Below are positions 1-12,524 of a DNA stretch of 64,000 nt, in pieces (the stretch's first letter is position 1; each line of letters starts with the position of its first letter). Source of the DNA: Eremomyces bilateralis CBS 781.70 (taxonomy: Eukaryota; Ascomycota; Dothideomycetes; Eremomycetales; Eremomycetaceae); the NCBI RefSeq assembly GCF_010015585.1, contig NW_022985072.1, positions 1,431,429 to 1,495,428 on the forward strand, in the 5' to 3' direction. A model generated the notes under the pieces. That model did not search any database. It was given only the letters and a program-made list of their open reading frames with translations, and was not told the origin of the DNA. The translations under genes were made by a program, and so were the position numbers.

Positions 1-2214
1 CCGCAACTTGCCCACCATCTGGTTGATCTTCCGCTTCAGCTCGTCCATCTCGCCGGATGCCTCGATGCTGATCTGCGTGAACTTGCCCTCCGTCGCGGCG
101 TTGGTGATGTCGCCGAACGCGCGCACCTGCGACGTCAAGTTCTGCGCCATGGTGTTGACGTCGAGGGTGATCTCCTTCCAGCGGCCCGCGATATCCCGCG
201 TCTCGGCCTGTCCGCCCATCTTCCCGTCGACGCCGACCTCGCGCGCGACGCGCTTGACGCTCAGCGACCAGTTGTCCAGCCGCGTCACCATGTCGTTGAT
301 GGTGTCTTTCAGAAGAAGGATCTCGCCTTGCGCGGGCACTTCCACGCGGCGGCTCATGTCTCCGCGCGCGATGGCCTGCGTGACGTCGGAAATACTGCGC
401 ACCTGGGTAGTCAGGTTGCGAGCCATCGTGTTGACGTTGTCGGTGAGGTCTTTCCATTTGCCTTCGACATTTTCCACCACGGCCTGGCCGCCCAGGAGTC
501 CTTCGGTTCCGACTTCGCGCGCGACCTTGCTCACCTCGAATGCGAAGGCATTCAAGCGGTCCACCATGGTGTTGATCGTATCCTTGAGCACCAGTATTTC
601 TCCTTGCACCTCAGCGGTGACCTTCTGGGTCAGGTCGCCTCGCGCGACAGCGGTCGTGACTTCGGCGATTTCTCGCACCTGGGTGGTAAGATTCATGGCC
701 ATGCCATTAACGCTCTCCGTGAGATGTTTCCAGGTTCCTTCGACCCCATGCACCGTCGCCTGGCCACCGAGCCGTCCCTCCGTACCGACTTCTCGCGCAA
801 TCTTCGTGACTTCCTGCGCAAACTGCTGCAGTTGATCCACCATAGAGTTGATTGTGGTTTTAAGCTGCAAGATCTCGCCCTTGCAGTCCGCTTGGACTTT
901 TCTCGTCAAGTTCCCTTTCGCCACGGCCGTCGTCACCTCGGCGATGTCTCGCACTTGGGTGGTCAAATTGTTCGCCATGGCGTTCACGCTCACCGTTAGG
1001 TCGTTCCACATGCCTTGCACGCCTTCGATTTGGGCCTGTCCGCCGAGGACTCCCTCTGTTCCGACATCACGGGCGACTTTGGTGACTTCCGTTGCGAAGG
1101 ACCGCAATTGGTCCACCATGACGTTAATGGTCTGCTGCAGTTCAAGTATTTCTCCACGGGCGGGTCGTTCGATCTTGCGACTGAGGTCACCGTGGGCGAC
1201 GGACGAGGTAACGGTGGCGATCTCACGCACTTGGTCGGTCAGGTTCTGGGCCATCAAGTTGACTGTATGTAATTAGCGCAATGCGAAGGACCATTGTTTT
1301 CAAGACTCACCATTCTCGGTCAGTTCTGCCCAGATCCCGCGAACGCCGGGGACTTGCGCCTGGCCACCCAATACGCCATCGGTACCGACTTCTTTCGCCA
1401 AACGTGTGACTTCCTGGGCGAATTGCAACAATTGATCCACCATGCTGTTGATGGTGCGCTTGAACGATGTGATTTCCGGATCCATCTCTTTGGCATAAAC
1501 AATAACTTTTTTGCTCAAATCGCCATTGGCGACGGCGGTGACGATGGTTCCGATCTCCCGTAGCGATTTCTGGAACGCGAAGTTGGCCTGCTGGTGCTTC
1601 TGCAGCTCCCGCTTCATGGTTCCGATGTCCTCGATACCATGCTTCAGCGTGACCTCCTGGTCGGTTTTCTGCTGCAATATCTGCGCCGACAGGTGCTCGA
1701 TCTGCTCGCGTTGGATCTTGATCTGGTCCGCCTGCTTGTCCACATGATGCCGGATATACCCCAGTTCCTGCTCGCCGACGGGCCCGACACGATCGGCGCT
1801 GATCCCTCCCTCCTTCGATGACAGCCAGTTGTTCACCCACGCGGCACGCTGGTCTTTCGATGCGGCGGGGCTCGGGCGGGCCGGTGCCAGCTCACCGTTC
1901 CGCCCGATCTCCGACGTGGGGGCGGCGGTATCATTGTGGAACGGGGATGGAAGGCCGGGTTCGCCGGGTGTGATGGGGAACGACTTGTCGTGAGCGACGG
2001 CCTTCGCTTCCAGGAGATTCACGCGGGCGGCCAACGCAGCGAGTTCGTGCTCGATGGCTCTCTTCTCGTCTGTGTCGGGGCCAGGCAGATGGATATTGGC
2101 GGCGCCGCCATTACCGACCGGAGCGCCAAAGGACGCGGCGCTGGCCGGGTCATACTGTTTGGCGAGGTTGGAAAGGAAGTGGAGCAGAGCCTGTGATGCC
2201 TCGAGATGAGGCAT
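1..2214 (-). CDS. NIK1: Group III HAMP-repeat hybrid histidine kinase, N-terminal part (runs off left edge)
   Basis: Exons 2214-1311 and 1262-1, with a 48-nt intron at 1263-1310 (GTGAGT...TACAG). This gives 722 residues before the gene leaves the window. After an N-terminal region with a predicted coiled coil (about residues 150-210), the protein is built of repeats of about 92 residues. The underlying DNA has a clear 276-bp period: the same motif recurs near positions 1240, 963, 687, 411 and 135. Tandem HAMP repeats of this length define the cytosolic fungal Nik1/Os-1 family, which senses osmotic stress and signals to the HOG MAP kinase pathway; family members are the target of dicarboximide and phenylpyrrole fungicides. 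The kinase, ATPase and receiver domains must lie outside the window. The start is the first in-frame ATG of the long first exon. Family assignment is confident; integrity of the missing half is unknown. Confidence 0.93.
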
Positions 2215-5200
2215 GGTGATGCCTGTGGGGAGAAAAATCGGTCGGAGATGGCTATGCCAGCATTGGGGTGGTTACGGGTGATTTCGCCTGACGTTGAGAA
2301 GCTTTCGGCTGTACCGGAACCGATTTCCCCGTGGTTATTCGTCCTGAGGGACGTCGAGATAGGCAGATTGAGGCTCCTGGTTGACTTTGAGGTCGTGGAA
2401 GAACCTGGGCACCTGGTGGATGGAGCGGGGCGGGGGCGTGGGTTACAAAGCTGCCCCTTGGGTAACCCTGAGGGTGTCGGGCGACACGGTCAGCGACGGA
2501 GAAGATAGCTGTCAGGATGAGTCAGATAGCGACGTTGTCGATGGGAGGGGGTCAAATGGAGAGTGGATGGGTGTCGGGCGATAGCACCAGGGAGATATGG
2601 AGGATTATGGACGATGGAAAAGAAAGGTTGACATGCAACAAGTAGTCAGGCGTAGAAGAGAGATCCAGTGAGGAGGTTAGGACGGGGAATAGTTTGCTGA
2701 TTTGCTAGTGGCTCCTGGTAGTTGGTAGTTGGAGGCGAGTGAACGAGGGAGATCGGAGGATCAGAGGTTCAGAGATCAGAGAGAGTTTAGTGCGGACAGT
2801 GGAGAGTTCCTAGTTAGTAGGGACTTGAGGGAATGGACTGGACTGTGCTCGGCAGTCAGGTGGTGTGTGTGGGCAGTGGGAGGTGGGTGGTCTGGTGGCT
2901 GTTAGAGTCCGCAAGCTTATTAATCCTGTTCAGCAATAAATGTGAGCCATCTCAACACACTTAACAGTTCGCATTTAACAGCTTGAATTCTCCAGAAGGG
3001 GTTATTAATATTGTAGAGTGAGATATTGGATTGGAGCAGAGCATCGCCAATCGTGGTTGGTGGTAACGTACTTTGGGGTGTAGAGTTAAACTAACTATAA
3101 ACTGCAGTAATTACTAGAGACCTCCGCTTACTCATGACCGTCTAGCATGGAAGTAGCAGCGTATCGCCCCTATGAACTCGTCGCATATCCCATAGGAAAT
3201 CCGATCTATTTGTCTGGAAATGGCTGGATTGTTATATACAGGCTTAAATAGCCTCAATACCTACTGCATAGAAGGAGAACATAAGGTATGGCATAGAGAT
3301 TAACTTACGAGTCTCGAGTATCAAAACCCGTTAAGGCACAGGGCACAAAGGCGCTAAGGCATGGAGGCACAAAGGCTCCAAGGCACACAGGCACCAACAA
3401 CGCCTTACCTTACCTACAGCTAAGCCTTGGGTCCAGACTCTGATGGCCTCCGCCTTCCTCCGCTCCGCCCTGACCGTCTCTCCTCTACGCTCGTTTCAAA
3501 TTTCCAAAATTCAAACGGCTTGAAAGTCTGAAACTGCATTTGTATATATCCAGTCCCATCAAGATCCACGAGTCCAGGCCCTTCCATGTTTAGGAAAGGT
3601 GGTGTCCGACTCCGGGTCGCACCAGACGGGGGTGCCCCTGAGGGGGTGGCAAAGCCGACGAAGGAGGACGCAGCAGAACAGATGACAGAACAACAGAAGA
3701 CCGGCCTGGAGCATCGGAGATTCACAGGTGGCGGGTACAATATCAATAGCGGGCCCCTCCCGAACCCCGAGGGCGGAATTCCATGTTTGAGTTGTGCTAC
3801 TGTGCCTCGTCCAGTCCGTGACAGCTTGGACAATGGGAGGTTCATATGGTTTGGTTATTGCTGTAATTCTTAGAGGGATGATACGGAGCGATGAAATCAC
3901 TCAGGCACTTCTCAGTTCCCCTTCCAATAAAGTCCCTCATCCCATTGTCAATAGTTGCCGAACATCCTAACTCTGCTCGCGGCTGACCCGGAGACGGTTA
4001 CACACCCCTCTCTTAGCGACAGGAGAATTCTTCGGCGGGGCTCAACGTAGCCATAGTCATAACTCATACCAACGCCACCGCCTAAATGCCTCCCTCCCGC
4101 CTCTCACCCACCAAAGCCTCAACGGTCACCAATAAAGCACCTAGCATCTACAAATTCCCAACCCTCGGATCCCTCCCCTCCCTCCCAGCAATCCAGCGCC
4201 CCTTTCCCTAATTCCCTTCCGTAATTGACGTCGCCTTCGCCACTCTTCCCACGCCCATCACGCCCCTAAAATCTCCATGAAACATGTTTGGCATCCAAAG
4301 CGGCCCATCGCACGGTCGATCCGCGTCCTTCGCGTCGGGTCGACCGCCTTAGTTCGCGGAGATCGGGTCGTCGTGGCGCGCTCGTCGCAATAATCGCCAG
4401 CCACGGCGATTGCCCGCTAATACCCAGCCGGTCGAAACGCCCATCTGGCATCTCCACTGGTCGCCGCGCTATGACAGGCGGTTGGCGATGATTGGCGCGC
4501 TCAGTGCGCGGGACCGTTTGTCGAGAAAGATGCCGTCGTGCTTCCGGATGCCTGGTCGTTCCAGTTGTCAGTTGTCAGTTATCTAAGGCGTTTTGGCACG
4601 CAAACATCTGAGGAGATGACACGACCGGATGTGCAGGCCCGTCGCACGAGTCTGGTTGATAGCTGTCAATATGTATGTTGTCGTTTTTCCGAATTACGCG
4701 CAACTGCCGCAAGTGTCACGGGCAAGATTAGACCCGAGTCGAGACTCGAGCAAGTCCAGACCCGGGATCAGGAATGGGGATCTCTGGTCGGCTTGTGAAT
4801 TGCGATGCAGACGACTGGCGCTGGTTGGTGGCTGGCTGTCGCTCGAGACGAAAGGGGAAATGATCGGCGAGTTGGGGACAGGGTTCTAGCAGCTCAGGGT
4901 AGCACTGCAGGAGTATCAGAATTCATATGTCTCTCAATCCTCAGTGAGAGTCTCAAACTCTCAATTGGGTTATGCGAGGTATCGATACTAGAAGACCTGC
5001 GTAGTGGCGTAGAGCGTCTCCTCTATCATCCCCTTTATCCTTAGTAACACTGCCTTATCCCCCCAATCCACTGTTTCCGTCCTCCTTAATGGAGATCTTC
5101 GTCTATCAGTTTCAGGTTCTTGATGATCCAAAGACATAAACCAAGCCGTTTTCGCTCTTCGTAGCTACTTCGCATATCTCACTCGCGTAATTCGTCCATT

Positions 5201-5934
5201 GTAGTACCCAATGGATAAATGTTAAGCACCAGCTGCTTCTCGCCTAAGATGTCCCTTTCCATTCCCAGGATCGGCTTGGTGATCGGTACCTACCACACCT
5301 ATCCAATGAAACCTCCACTGCCGTGCTCGCTTCCGGACATGGCGACTGGCGAGACTGATGGATTTCCCCATCACCAACAGGCGCCAGTCCGCCCCCCAAA
5401 TCCGGACGCAGGGAATGTGCTATGGCCTATGGATGCTCACGACAGTCTAGGTGACCTTGGCTGCGCGCTGCCGTGACCCTATGATCGACGTACCGTGACC
5501 GCGATACAAGAGTGACAAGTGACCTCACCCGCGACACGTCCGAGAATAATCGAGTCAGTCCGGCAGTGTGGCAGCGGAGAAAGGTCGATCGTAATCGAAT
5601 CGTGCCCGTGGCGCGCGGTTTCAGGCCCCTGGATGACGTCAAGCGAGGAGGAGGGGGGATTTCATAAAAATGTTTCGACGCGGAAGTTTCCCAAGGGGCT
5701 GGGACGCGTTGTGGTTTGTTGATGGGATTGGCGAGATGGGTGCTTGGAGTGAATCTGCATGACGAGCATGCGCTGATGCGAAGTGACGAAAGGGCGTTCT
5801 CGAGCCGCTCAGTGTGTGCTACCGAAGAGTGAAGCAGGAGTAATCCAACAATTCAGTCATATGAGTAGGTATATGGAACTAAAGCAGCCTCGAGGGAATT
5901 CCAAAATCTTCCAAGACTTCCCCTCCGCTCTTCC
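2215..5934. other. Gene-poor stretch between the histidine kinase and the amidase
   Basis: No convincing gene. The first kilobase upstream of the kinase is purine-rich and could be promoter and long 5' leader. At 3333-3396 there are about five degenerate copies of a unit resembling AAGGCACAGGGCAC. Open frames at 3420-3900 exist on both strands over the same bases, have no recognisable motif and no flanking splice signals, so I do not call them. The stretch 4266-5900 holds only short random-looking frames. Confidence 0.5.
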
Positions 5935-7836
5935 TCATGATCTCTCCCCCTTCTCCTCCGCCAACCCCACCACATCTACCCACGCCCCCGCCCTCTGCCG
6001 TCCCCCTTCCCACCCCTCCCTCAGCCACCCCTCCCCATCAAACCCCCACCGAATCAACTCCTCCTCTGCCCCCCACTCCCCCATCCCCATCAACCCTACC
6101 GGGATATCCCCCTGCCCCGTCCCCGGCGCCACATACCCCACCGGCATCGACAGCGCCGGACACCCCGTGAAGTTCGCCAACCACACGTACTCCATGTTCC
6201 GAATACTCCGATCCCCATCGCTCACCCCGTCGCTCAGATCCCCATCCCCAATCGCCCACCCCGCCAGTGGCGTCGTCGGAGTCACGATGATCAACCCCGG
6301 ATGCGCGCGGTACAGATGCGCCAGATGCTGCATCAGCGCGTTTCGCACCCGCTGCGCCGCGAGGAGGTCCTGCGCCCGCGCCCGCCCCGCCACCGCGAGC
6401 AGCACCCGGTTCGCAGGCGTGAGGTTCGTGGCCCGCGCGCTGGGGAACCCCGATGCTATCTCCGAGAGGATGGTGATCGCGTGCGCCTGCCCGCCCTCGA
6501 CGAGGAACGGGATGCTGATGTCGACGAGCGAGTAGCCCTGCTGGCTGGTCATGTGGTTGAGGGCGGCCTGGCAGACGTCCCGCACGGCGGGCTCTGCGCG
6601 GTCGAACCATGGCTTATAGATGCCAAGGAGCTTGCGTGGGGGGTCGTGGGGGCGAGCGGGGGGGAGGAAGGTGGAGGAAAGGGAGTGGGAGGGATCGGGA
6701 ATGGCCATGACGCGGTAGGCGACTTCGAGGTCAACCATGTTGGCGGCCATGGGGCCGGCGACGCTGTTGGATATGGCGAGGCTGGCGGTCGGACGGATGG
6801 AGACACGGGAGTGGGAGGTCTGAATAAGACGTAAGTCATCACGTGTTGTAAGGAGTCGCGGAACGTACTTTGAGGCCGTAGATACCGCAGAACGAGCTGG
6901 GGATGCGGATCGAGCCGCCTCCATCGGCCCCGAGAGCGATAGGGATCAACCCGGCGCCGACCGCATATGCGCTTCCGCCTGACGAGCCGCCGGTGTAGAA
7001 GTCCGGGTTATGAGGGTTATGAGGGGTGCCGTGATTCGGGTTGTTGTTTGTAGTATCTACACCGCCGTCAGTCTGAGTCTTCAAGTAGCTGAACGCATTC
7101 TCCTACCTAATCCGATCTCATGCATGCTCAACTTCCCCACCACAACCGCCCCCTCCTCCTCCCACTTCGTCACGCAATAACTCGTCGCGTCCAGCGGATG
7201 CGTGTGGTCGTCCTTCGTCCCTAAGCACCGCGTGTACCCTTTCAAGTCCACCTCATCCTTCACCGCGACGGGCACCCCATCTAGGATCCCAATCGGCGTC
7301 CCCGCTTGATACCGCTTCGTCGCCTCCTCCGCAGCCTTCCGCACCAACTCCACCTTCGTATCCATCCATGCGACGGAGTGGCTCGTCGGTTCCTCCACAT
7401 CGCGTCGAATCAACGGGAGCAGCGCCTCGGCGACATCGGTGGGGGTGAATCTCCCCTCTGTGTACGCCTTGTGGAAGTCCAAGACCGAGTAATACCTCCC
7501 GGCGCCCGCATCCGCCTCCACGGCACCAAACTCACTCGGCCGCGTATACGTCCCCGTCTCGACCGTCGCACTCGCATCTTGCGCCGCCGGGATGACAGTA
7601 GGGTCGAACCGGCACTCGACCGCATCCAACCCCTTCACCTCCTGCAGGCGACTGAACCCGTTGCTGTTGTAGAGGAATTGCTGGATCGCGCCGACGGAGG
7701 TGATGAGCGAGGCGCCATATCGGAGGAGGAGACCGCGGACGACGGGGTTCGTGCCGGGGGGAGGGGCGGAGAAGGGCTGGTCGGTCGCGACGGCGGGGGG
7801 GTAGTGGATGAATTGGCGGGTTGGTGGAGAGGACAT
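5935..7836 (-). CDS. Amidase signature family hydrolase
   Basis: Exons 7836-7107, 7056-6869 and 6819-5935 encode 600 residues. The introns (7057-7106 and 6820-6868) have GTAGGA...GTAG and GTACGT...TCAG borders and remove stop codons. The amidase-signature catalytic triad is present: Lys about 193 (VPVAVKDE), the cis-Ser about 268 in GGSSGGS, and the nucleophile Ser about 292 in GADGGGSIR. The 24-residue Ser-Ser spacing equals that of fatty-acid amide hydrolase. The family hydrolyses amide bonds and includes FAAH-like enzymes, acetamidases and GatA; the substrate cannot be read from sequence. The protein is longer than GatA, with an N-terminal extension of about 110 residues, as in other fungal amidases of this group. 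I chose ATG 7836 because the frame upstream of it is non-conserved in appearance. No signal peptide or membrane segment is obvious, so it is probably cytosolic. Confidence 0.88.
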
Positions 7837-8417
7837 CTTTGGAGAAGGGTGGTGGAGGTGTGTATAGGGACGACAGCTGGAGTTGAGATGCGGGACTTCA
7901 AGGTTGTCACTTGCATGTGATACTTGCAGTCTGGGGCCCTTCAATCCAATACCACGGCAAGGTATGTAATAGAATAGTAAGAAATTTAGAGGTGGATTTT
8001 GGAAGTTAGTTCCTAAACCATATTAGAACTTCGTATGAGCTTGAAGACGGAGAGCGGTGGCATGTATATAACATGGATTCCTGATGCTGACTTAATACGG
8101 CACTGGTATGGGCTACTACGATGCCTTATATCGCCTTGGCCATGAATTATCAACGCTCAACCCATCACGGAGTGCAGTGTAGTGTATTAGGACACAAGGA
8201 TCGAGTGGATTGTTCCCCTGACAGTACTATGTGTCCATATTCAACATGCTATCTAGCTACGCTTGTAAAAGACGCCTGAACAAGAACAAGTCGTGAGCTC
8301 TCCATACACGATGATTTTCATACCCTCCACACCTACACCAACCCTTCTTCTCTCCTTGTTGAGCCAGCGGTAGAAGCAATTCCCACCTCGTACTTGTCGT
8401 GATCGGATTCCTCGCGT
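7837..8417. other. Intergenic stretch
   Basis: Nothing gene-like seen. It holds the promoter side of the amidase and the 3' flank of the BAP31-like gene. Confidence 0.5.
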
Positions 8418-9206
8418 CTAGCGATCTTTCTTCGGGGCCTCGTCCTGAGGAGAAACTTGATCTCCCATCCGGTTGTATTCACGAGACAGGCCCTCCATCT
8501 GCTTTTTGAGGGCTTCAATGTCCCGGTCCTTCTTCGACAGCTCCTTCTTCAAGCGGCCGATGTCTCCAGCTCCCGCCGCATTGTCGAGACGCTCGGAATC
8601 CTTGGACTTGAGGGCGTCAGGGTCTCCTTTCATCCGCTTGACCTCGTCTTCCAAACGCAGGATGTCGAGGATGAAGATGTAGGTGCGGTTAAGGATTAGG
8701 GAGAGGAAGAGGGTGAAGCCGCAGAGGTACATGTTGCGTTGGGAGTAGAATTTGCGGGCTTGGACTTCGAGACGCTCGGTTCCGACAACACTACTTTCGT
8801 TAATATCGAGACATCTCAAGTTTCCCGGCTTTGTCCTTACCTTGCACGTTCGTTGCCATGGGTGAAAGAGGATACTTCCATTTGGACTCGGTAGACACGG
8901 TTGACGCTGTCGACGAAGAGGATGAGAATGAATATGAAGGTAATCTGAATCTCGTTAGCTCTGCCATTGCGTCGTTTGGTCCTCTTATCGTACCTTCAAG
9001 CCATATTGGAGCCGTGCTATGAGTGGACTTTCCGATAAGAACGTGAACATCTTTCGCTTCAACGAGTATGGCATGGGGACGATCAACAGCATGAAGAGGA
9101 CCATCTCTGCCATCAGCAGGAGGAAGACCTATTAAGGTGTTAATCGGACGTTGGTCGCTGTACACTTGAACCGAATACAACGTACAAGACTGTAGTAGAG
9201 CGTCAT
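8418..9206 (-). CDS. BAP31/Yet3-like endoplasmic reticulum membrane protein
   Basis: Four exons, 9206-9186, 8994-9128, 8841-8944 and 8418-8790, encode 210 residues; the introns are 57, 49 and 50 nt. The N-terminal half has three hydrophobic segments: FLLLMAEMVLFMLLIVPM, a segment around ITFIFILILFVDSVN, and one in YLCGFTLFLSLILNRTY. The conserved block ERLEVQARKFYSQRNMYLCG is diagnostic of the BAP29/BAP31 family. A charged coiled coil follows, and the extreme C-terminus is KKDR, which fits the dilysine KKxx ER-retrieval signal. Family members (yeast Yet1-3) are ER proteins linked to membrane-protein export and lipid regulation. The first exon encodes only seven residues; it is supported by the in-frame ATG and a perfect GTACGT donor. 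Confidence 0.9.
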
Positions 9207-9930
9207 CTTGCCCAGGTCAGGACCTCTGAGAAGAAGTCTGGATGAGAAGTTGCTGTACAAAAGGGCACAAAATCTTGTGCTTAAGTTCAGAGAGGAATAC
9301 ACAAAGGTATTTCAAGGACAGCTTTCGGAATATTGCAAGTGAGATGAAGGACAGGTGTTTATAAGAGAAGTTGAAGTGTGAGGCTTGGTTTGCAAAGAAG
9401 GATCACGTTGCTCTCTCCATGGTCTCTGTGTGTTTACGTCACTTCCAGTCTGATCACTCAGTCAAACTCTCCAGTGTTTTCAGGGGTGCTAGTCAATCAG
9501 CCAATCAGCTGTTGATTTACAGAACCTTACCTATTCTGCAGGGTATTACTTAGTAAGCCAGTATTCAAGACATGGCACCTTGGCATAAATATGAAGAAGT
9601 GAATATGTATTCGGAATAATATTCCAGGTGAATTTATTCTAGGAGATAATTCGTCTCCTAGTTAGAAGTTCAGGTGAAGTTAAGCGGGCAGTCATCTATT
9701 GCTCAATTGCTACTGTTCAGCTTGCTAGCCCCATCAACGCTTCGCCTCTCGCCCCTCCATAAAATTTTGACGAGATACGCAATTCTTTGCAGCTCTCACA
9801 TGCAGTTATTACTGGCGGCATTTATTCTCTACGACTGGTATTTTAGGCCGAGCGTTTAAATCATTCTTAATTTCATCCACGGGGCCTCTCCGATAAGAAA
9901 CCCCATCATCGCCTCCCTAACGTAGCAACG
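9207..9930. other. Divergent intergenic region between the BAP31-like gene and DUS3
   Basis: The two flanking genes are transcribed away from each other, so this 0.7 kb must hold both promoters. I see no coding frame with supporting features and no strong motif. Confidence 0.5.
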
Positions 9931-12224
9931 ATGGAAAATGAATCCGTCGATCACCCTGTCTTGCCAAAAGTCACTCGCGCTACGCATGGTTTGGACTCGG
10001 AAGTTCAAGAATCACCGTCGAAACGGGCCAAATTGGACAATGGAGTCTCAAACAATGACCCCAATCCTGGAACCCAACGTGAACCTGCTCCTAGAGAGAA
10101 GGGCGTCGCGCCGGTGAAAGCAGAGTACGCCCTCCATTGCCTAAAGTCATGGCAAAGCACAAATTAACTATTAGAATAGATACCTGATCTTCCCGAAACC
10201 GGAAGAAGGAATAGTCAAAGGCCGTCAAGCTGACGATGATGCCGCCGAGCTCACGGGCAACCATGAAGTGGAGCGGCATCGAGGCGAGAAGCCCCCGGCC
10301 AAGAAAGACAAGAAGTTCAAAGATAAGAAGTCTAAAGACAAGGGGCAGAACAAAAGCCGCAAATTCGGCAGCTCACACGATGCGTTGAGGCTTTGCACCA
10401 CAAGAGCGTTGTATCCCGAGTTCTCCCCTCGAGAGTGTCCTTTCGGAGAGAAGTGCAAAAACGAACACGATATCAGGAAGTACCTCGCCGAGGGAAGGCG
10501 TGGGGACCTAACTACCTTCGACGGACAGTGCCCCTTGTTCGATGAACTCAATTTCTGTTCCTATGGCTGGAAGTGCCGGTTTGTTGGATCCCACTCGAGC
10601 GAACGGACGTTAGAAGACGGGAGAAAAGAACTCTATCTAATCGACAATCGTACCGAGGAGGCCAAAAAAGCGACATCTACCGAAGATCATGAGCATGGAA
10701 TCGTCAATGTCATCCCCACACAGTCGCGATTCGACCTGTCACGAAAGCGGCTCAAGACTGAGAAATCGGACATTTATCTGCAGTATCTCTCCGGCCTTGC
10801 GGACTGGAACGAAATCCGAAGAGAGGGCGGGAAGGGGCCGGCAGATGAAGCGTCGGAGAATGGCGACGCGGAGAAGGCCGAGATCGAGGACAATCGCGCG
10901 ACATACAAGGAGCCACCGTTCCGAGCGTCCGAGAAGAGGAAGCTTTATTACGGAACCGAGACGCCGATTCTTGCGCCATTGACGACCCAGGGCAACCTAC
11001 CATTCCGAAGACTTTGCGTCGGACTGGGTGCTCAGGTGACCTGGTCGGAAATGGCCATGGGAATGCCGCTGGTTCAGGGCGAGAAAGGAGAATGGGCACT
11101 TCTGAGGGCCCACGAGTCCGAAACCAAGCCACCAGCGTTCCAATCCAAAGGAACGGTGGTCCAAGACTATGACAACGCGCGAGATTTGAAATTCGGCGCG
11201 CAAGTAGCGGCTCACAAGCCATGGGTTGCCCTCAAAACGACCGAGATCCTACAAAAGTACTGTCCATCACTTCGGGCCATCGATCTGAACTGTGGCTGCC
11301 CCATCGACCTTGTCTACGAGCAGGGCGCTGGATCCGCCCTCCTGGACCGGTCCGCGAAACTGGAGACCATTCTGCGCTCGATGAATGATATATCTGGTGA
11401 GATCCCCATCACGGTCAAGATCCGAATGGGGACGAAAGACAAGGAGCCAACGGCACACAAGTTGGTGAAGCGATTGATGCTTGGGGGTGTCGAGGCGCCT
11501 TACCCGTGCGGTGTGGCGGCAATTACGCTCCATGGCCGGAGTAGAGAGCAGCGATACACCAAGCGAGCGAACTGGGAATACATCGCAGAATGTGCGGCGG
11601 TCATCAAGCGAATGAACCAGGAAATGAACGAGGTCGCCGACACGGTTCGCGAGCCCGATGCCCGCAACCTTCCGAACAACAACGTCTATTTCGTCGGCAA
11701 CGGAGACGTCTACTCGCACGTCGACTACCAAGAACACCTGACGAACGGTCTCGTCGATTCCGTCATGATCGCCCGCGGCGCGCTCATCAAACCGTGGATC
11801 TTCGAGGAAATCGAGAAGGGACAGTACCTCGACAAATCCGCCAGCGAGCGACTCGCCTATATCGAGCAATTCGTCCGGTATGGGTTGGAGACGTGGGGCT
11901 CGGACGAGATGGGCATTGGGAGTACGCGTCGTTTCTTGCTGGAATGGCTGTCGTTCAGTTGGAGATATACGCCCGTCGGGCTCCTCGAGCATCTCCCTCC
12001 GCACATCCAGGATCGACCTCCTCGTTACCGGGGACGGAACGATTTGGAGACGCTGATGGCCAGTGATAATCACAGAGACTGGATTAAGATCAGGTAAGGG
12101 ATTCACTTCGAAAATGAACTATCGCCAACTAACTGTCTGCAGTGAGATGTTCCTCGGCCCTGCTCATCCGGATTTCAGATTTGAGCCAAAGCATAAGTCC
12201 AACAGCTACGATGTGCAAGGCTAA
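9931..12224 (+). CDS. DUS3: tRNA-dihydrouridine(47) synthase
   Basis: Exons 9931-10124, 10180-12093 and 12143-12224 encode 729 residues; the introns are 55 and 50 nt. After a lysine-rich basic stretch come two CCCH-type zinc fingers ([12 protein letters not shown] and a second around [13 protein letters not shown]), which distinguish Dus3 from the other Dus enzymes. The FMN-binding TIM barrel follows, beginning [11 protein letters not shown]. It contains the catalytic Cys in LNCGCP, the VKIRMG strand and the [11 protein letters not shown] phosphate-binding loop. The enzyme reduces uridine 47 in the variable loop of cytosolic tRNAs using FMN and NADPH; in yeast and humans it also modifies some mRNAs. 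Length is normal for fungal Dus3. The short third exon is needed to reach the family's usual C-terminus. Confidence 0.95.
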
Positions 12225-12524
12225 ATCGTGATCAACGATCAGGGGTATTTAGATGCGAGAGGATAGAGGCTGGGGATCAGCTGTCCGAATTACTTGCATT
12301 AAGCCTTGCGGTAGGCTTATATAGTTCTAATTCGGAACTTGTACATAAGCTCAGCTTTAGTCTTCCAGCCGCCATCAAAACCCAAGTCTATAGAGGTTAT
12401 CCCATTACCGTAATATGTATCTGTTCCAGAACACCCGTTGCGCATCAAGACCTAGAGTCTGTATCCCCTAGGCACGAGTGCCGATTTATCCGTATCCAAT
12501 ATGTGCTCTCGCTCCTCATGTCGC
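12225..12524. other. Convergent 3' intergenic region
   Basis: DUS3 and the xylitol dehydrogenase gene end towards each other here. Only 3' flanks are expected and nothing else is seen. Confidence 0.5.

Noticed and set aside
8-1276. Long plus-strand open frames across the histidine-kinase exon
   Set aside because: They are antisense to the HAMP repeats, share the same 276-bp periodicity and encode no known domain.
3420-3900. Overlapping open frames on both strands (up to 141 codons)
   Set aside because: Mutually antisense, Pro/Arg/Gly-rich, no motif, no splice context and no matching neighbour.
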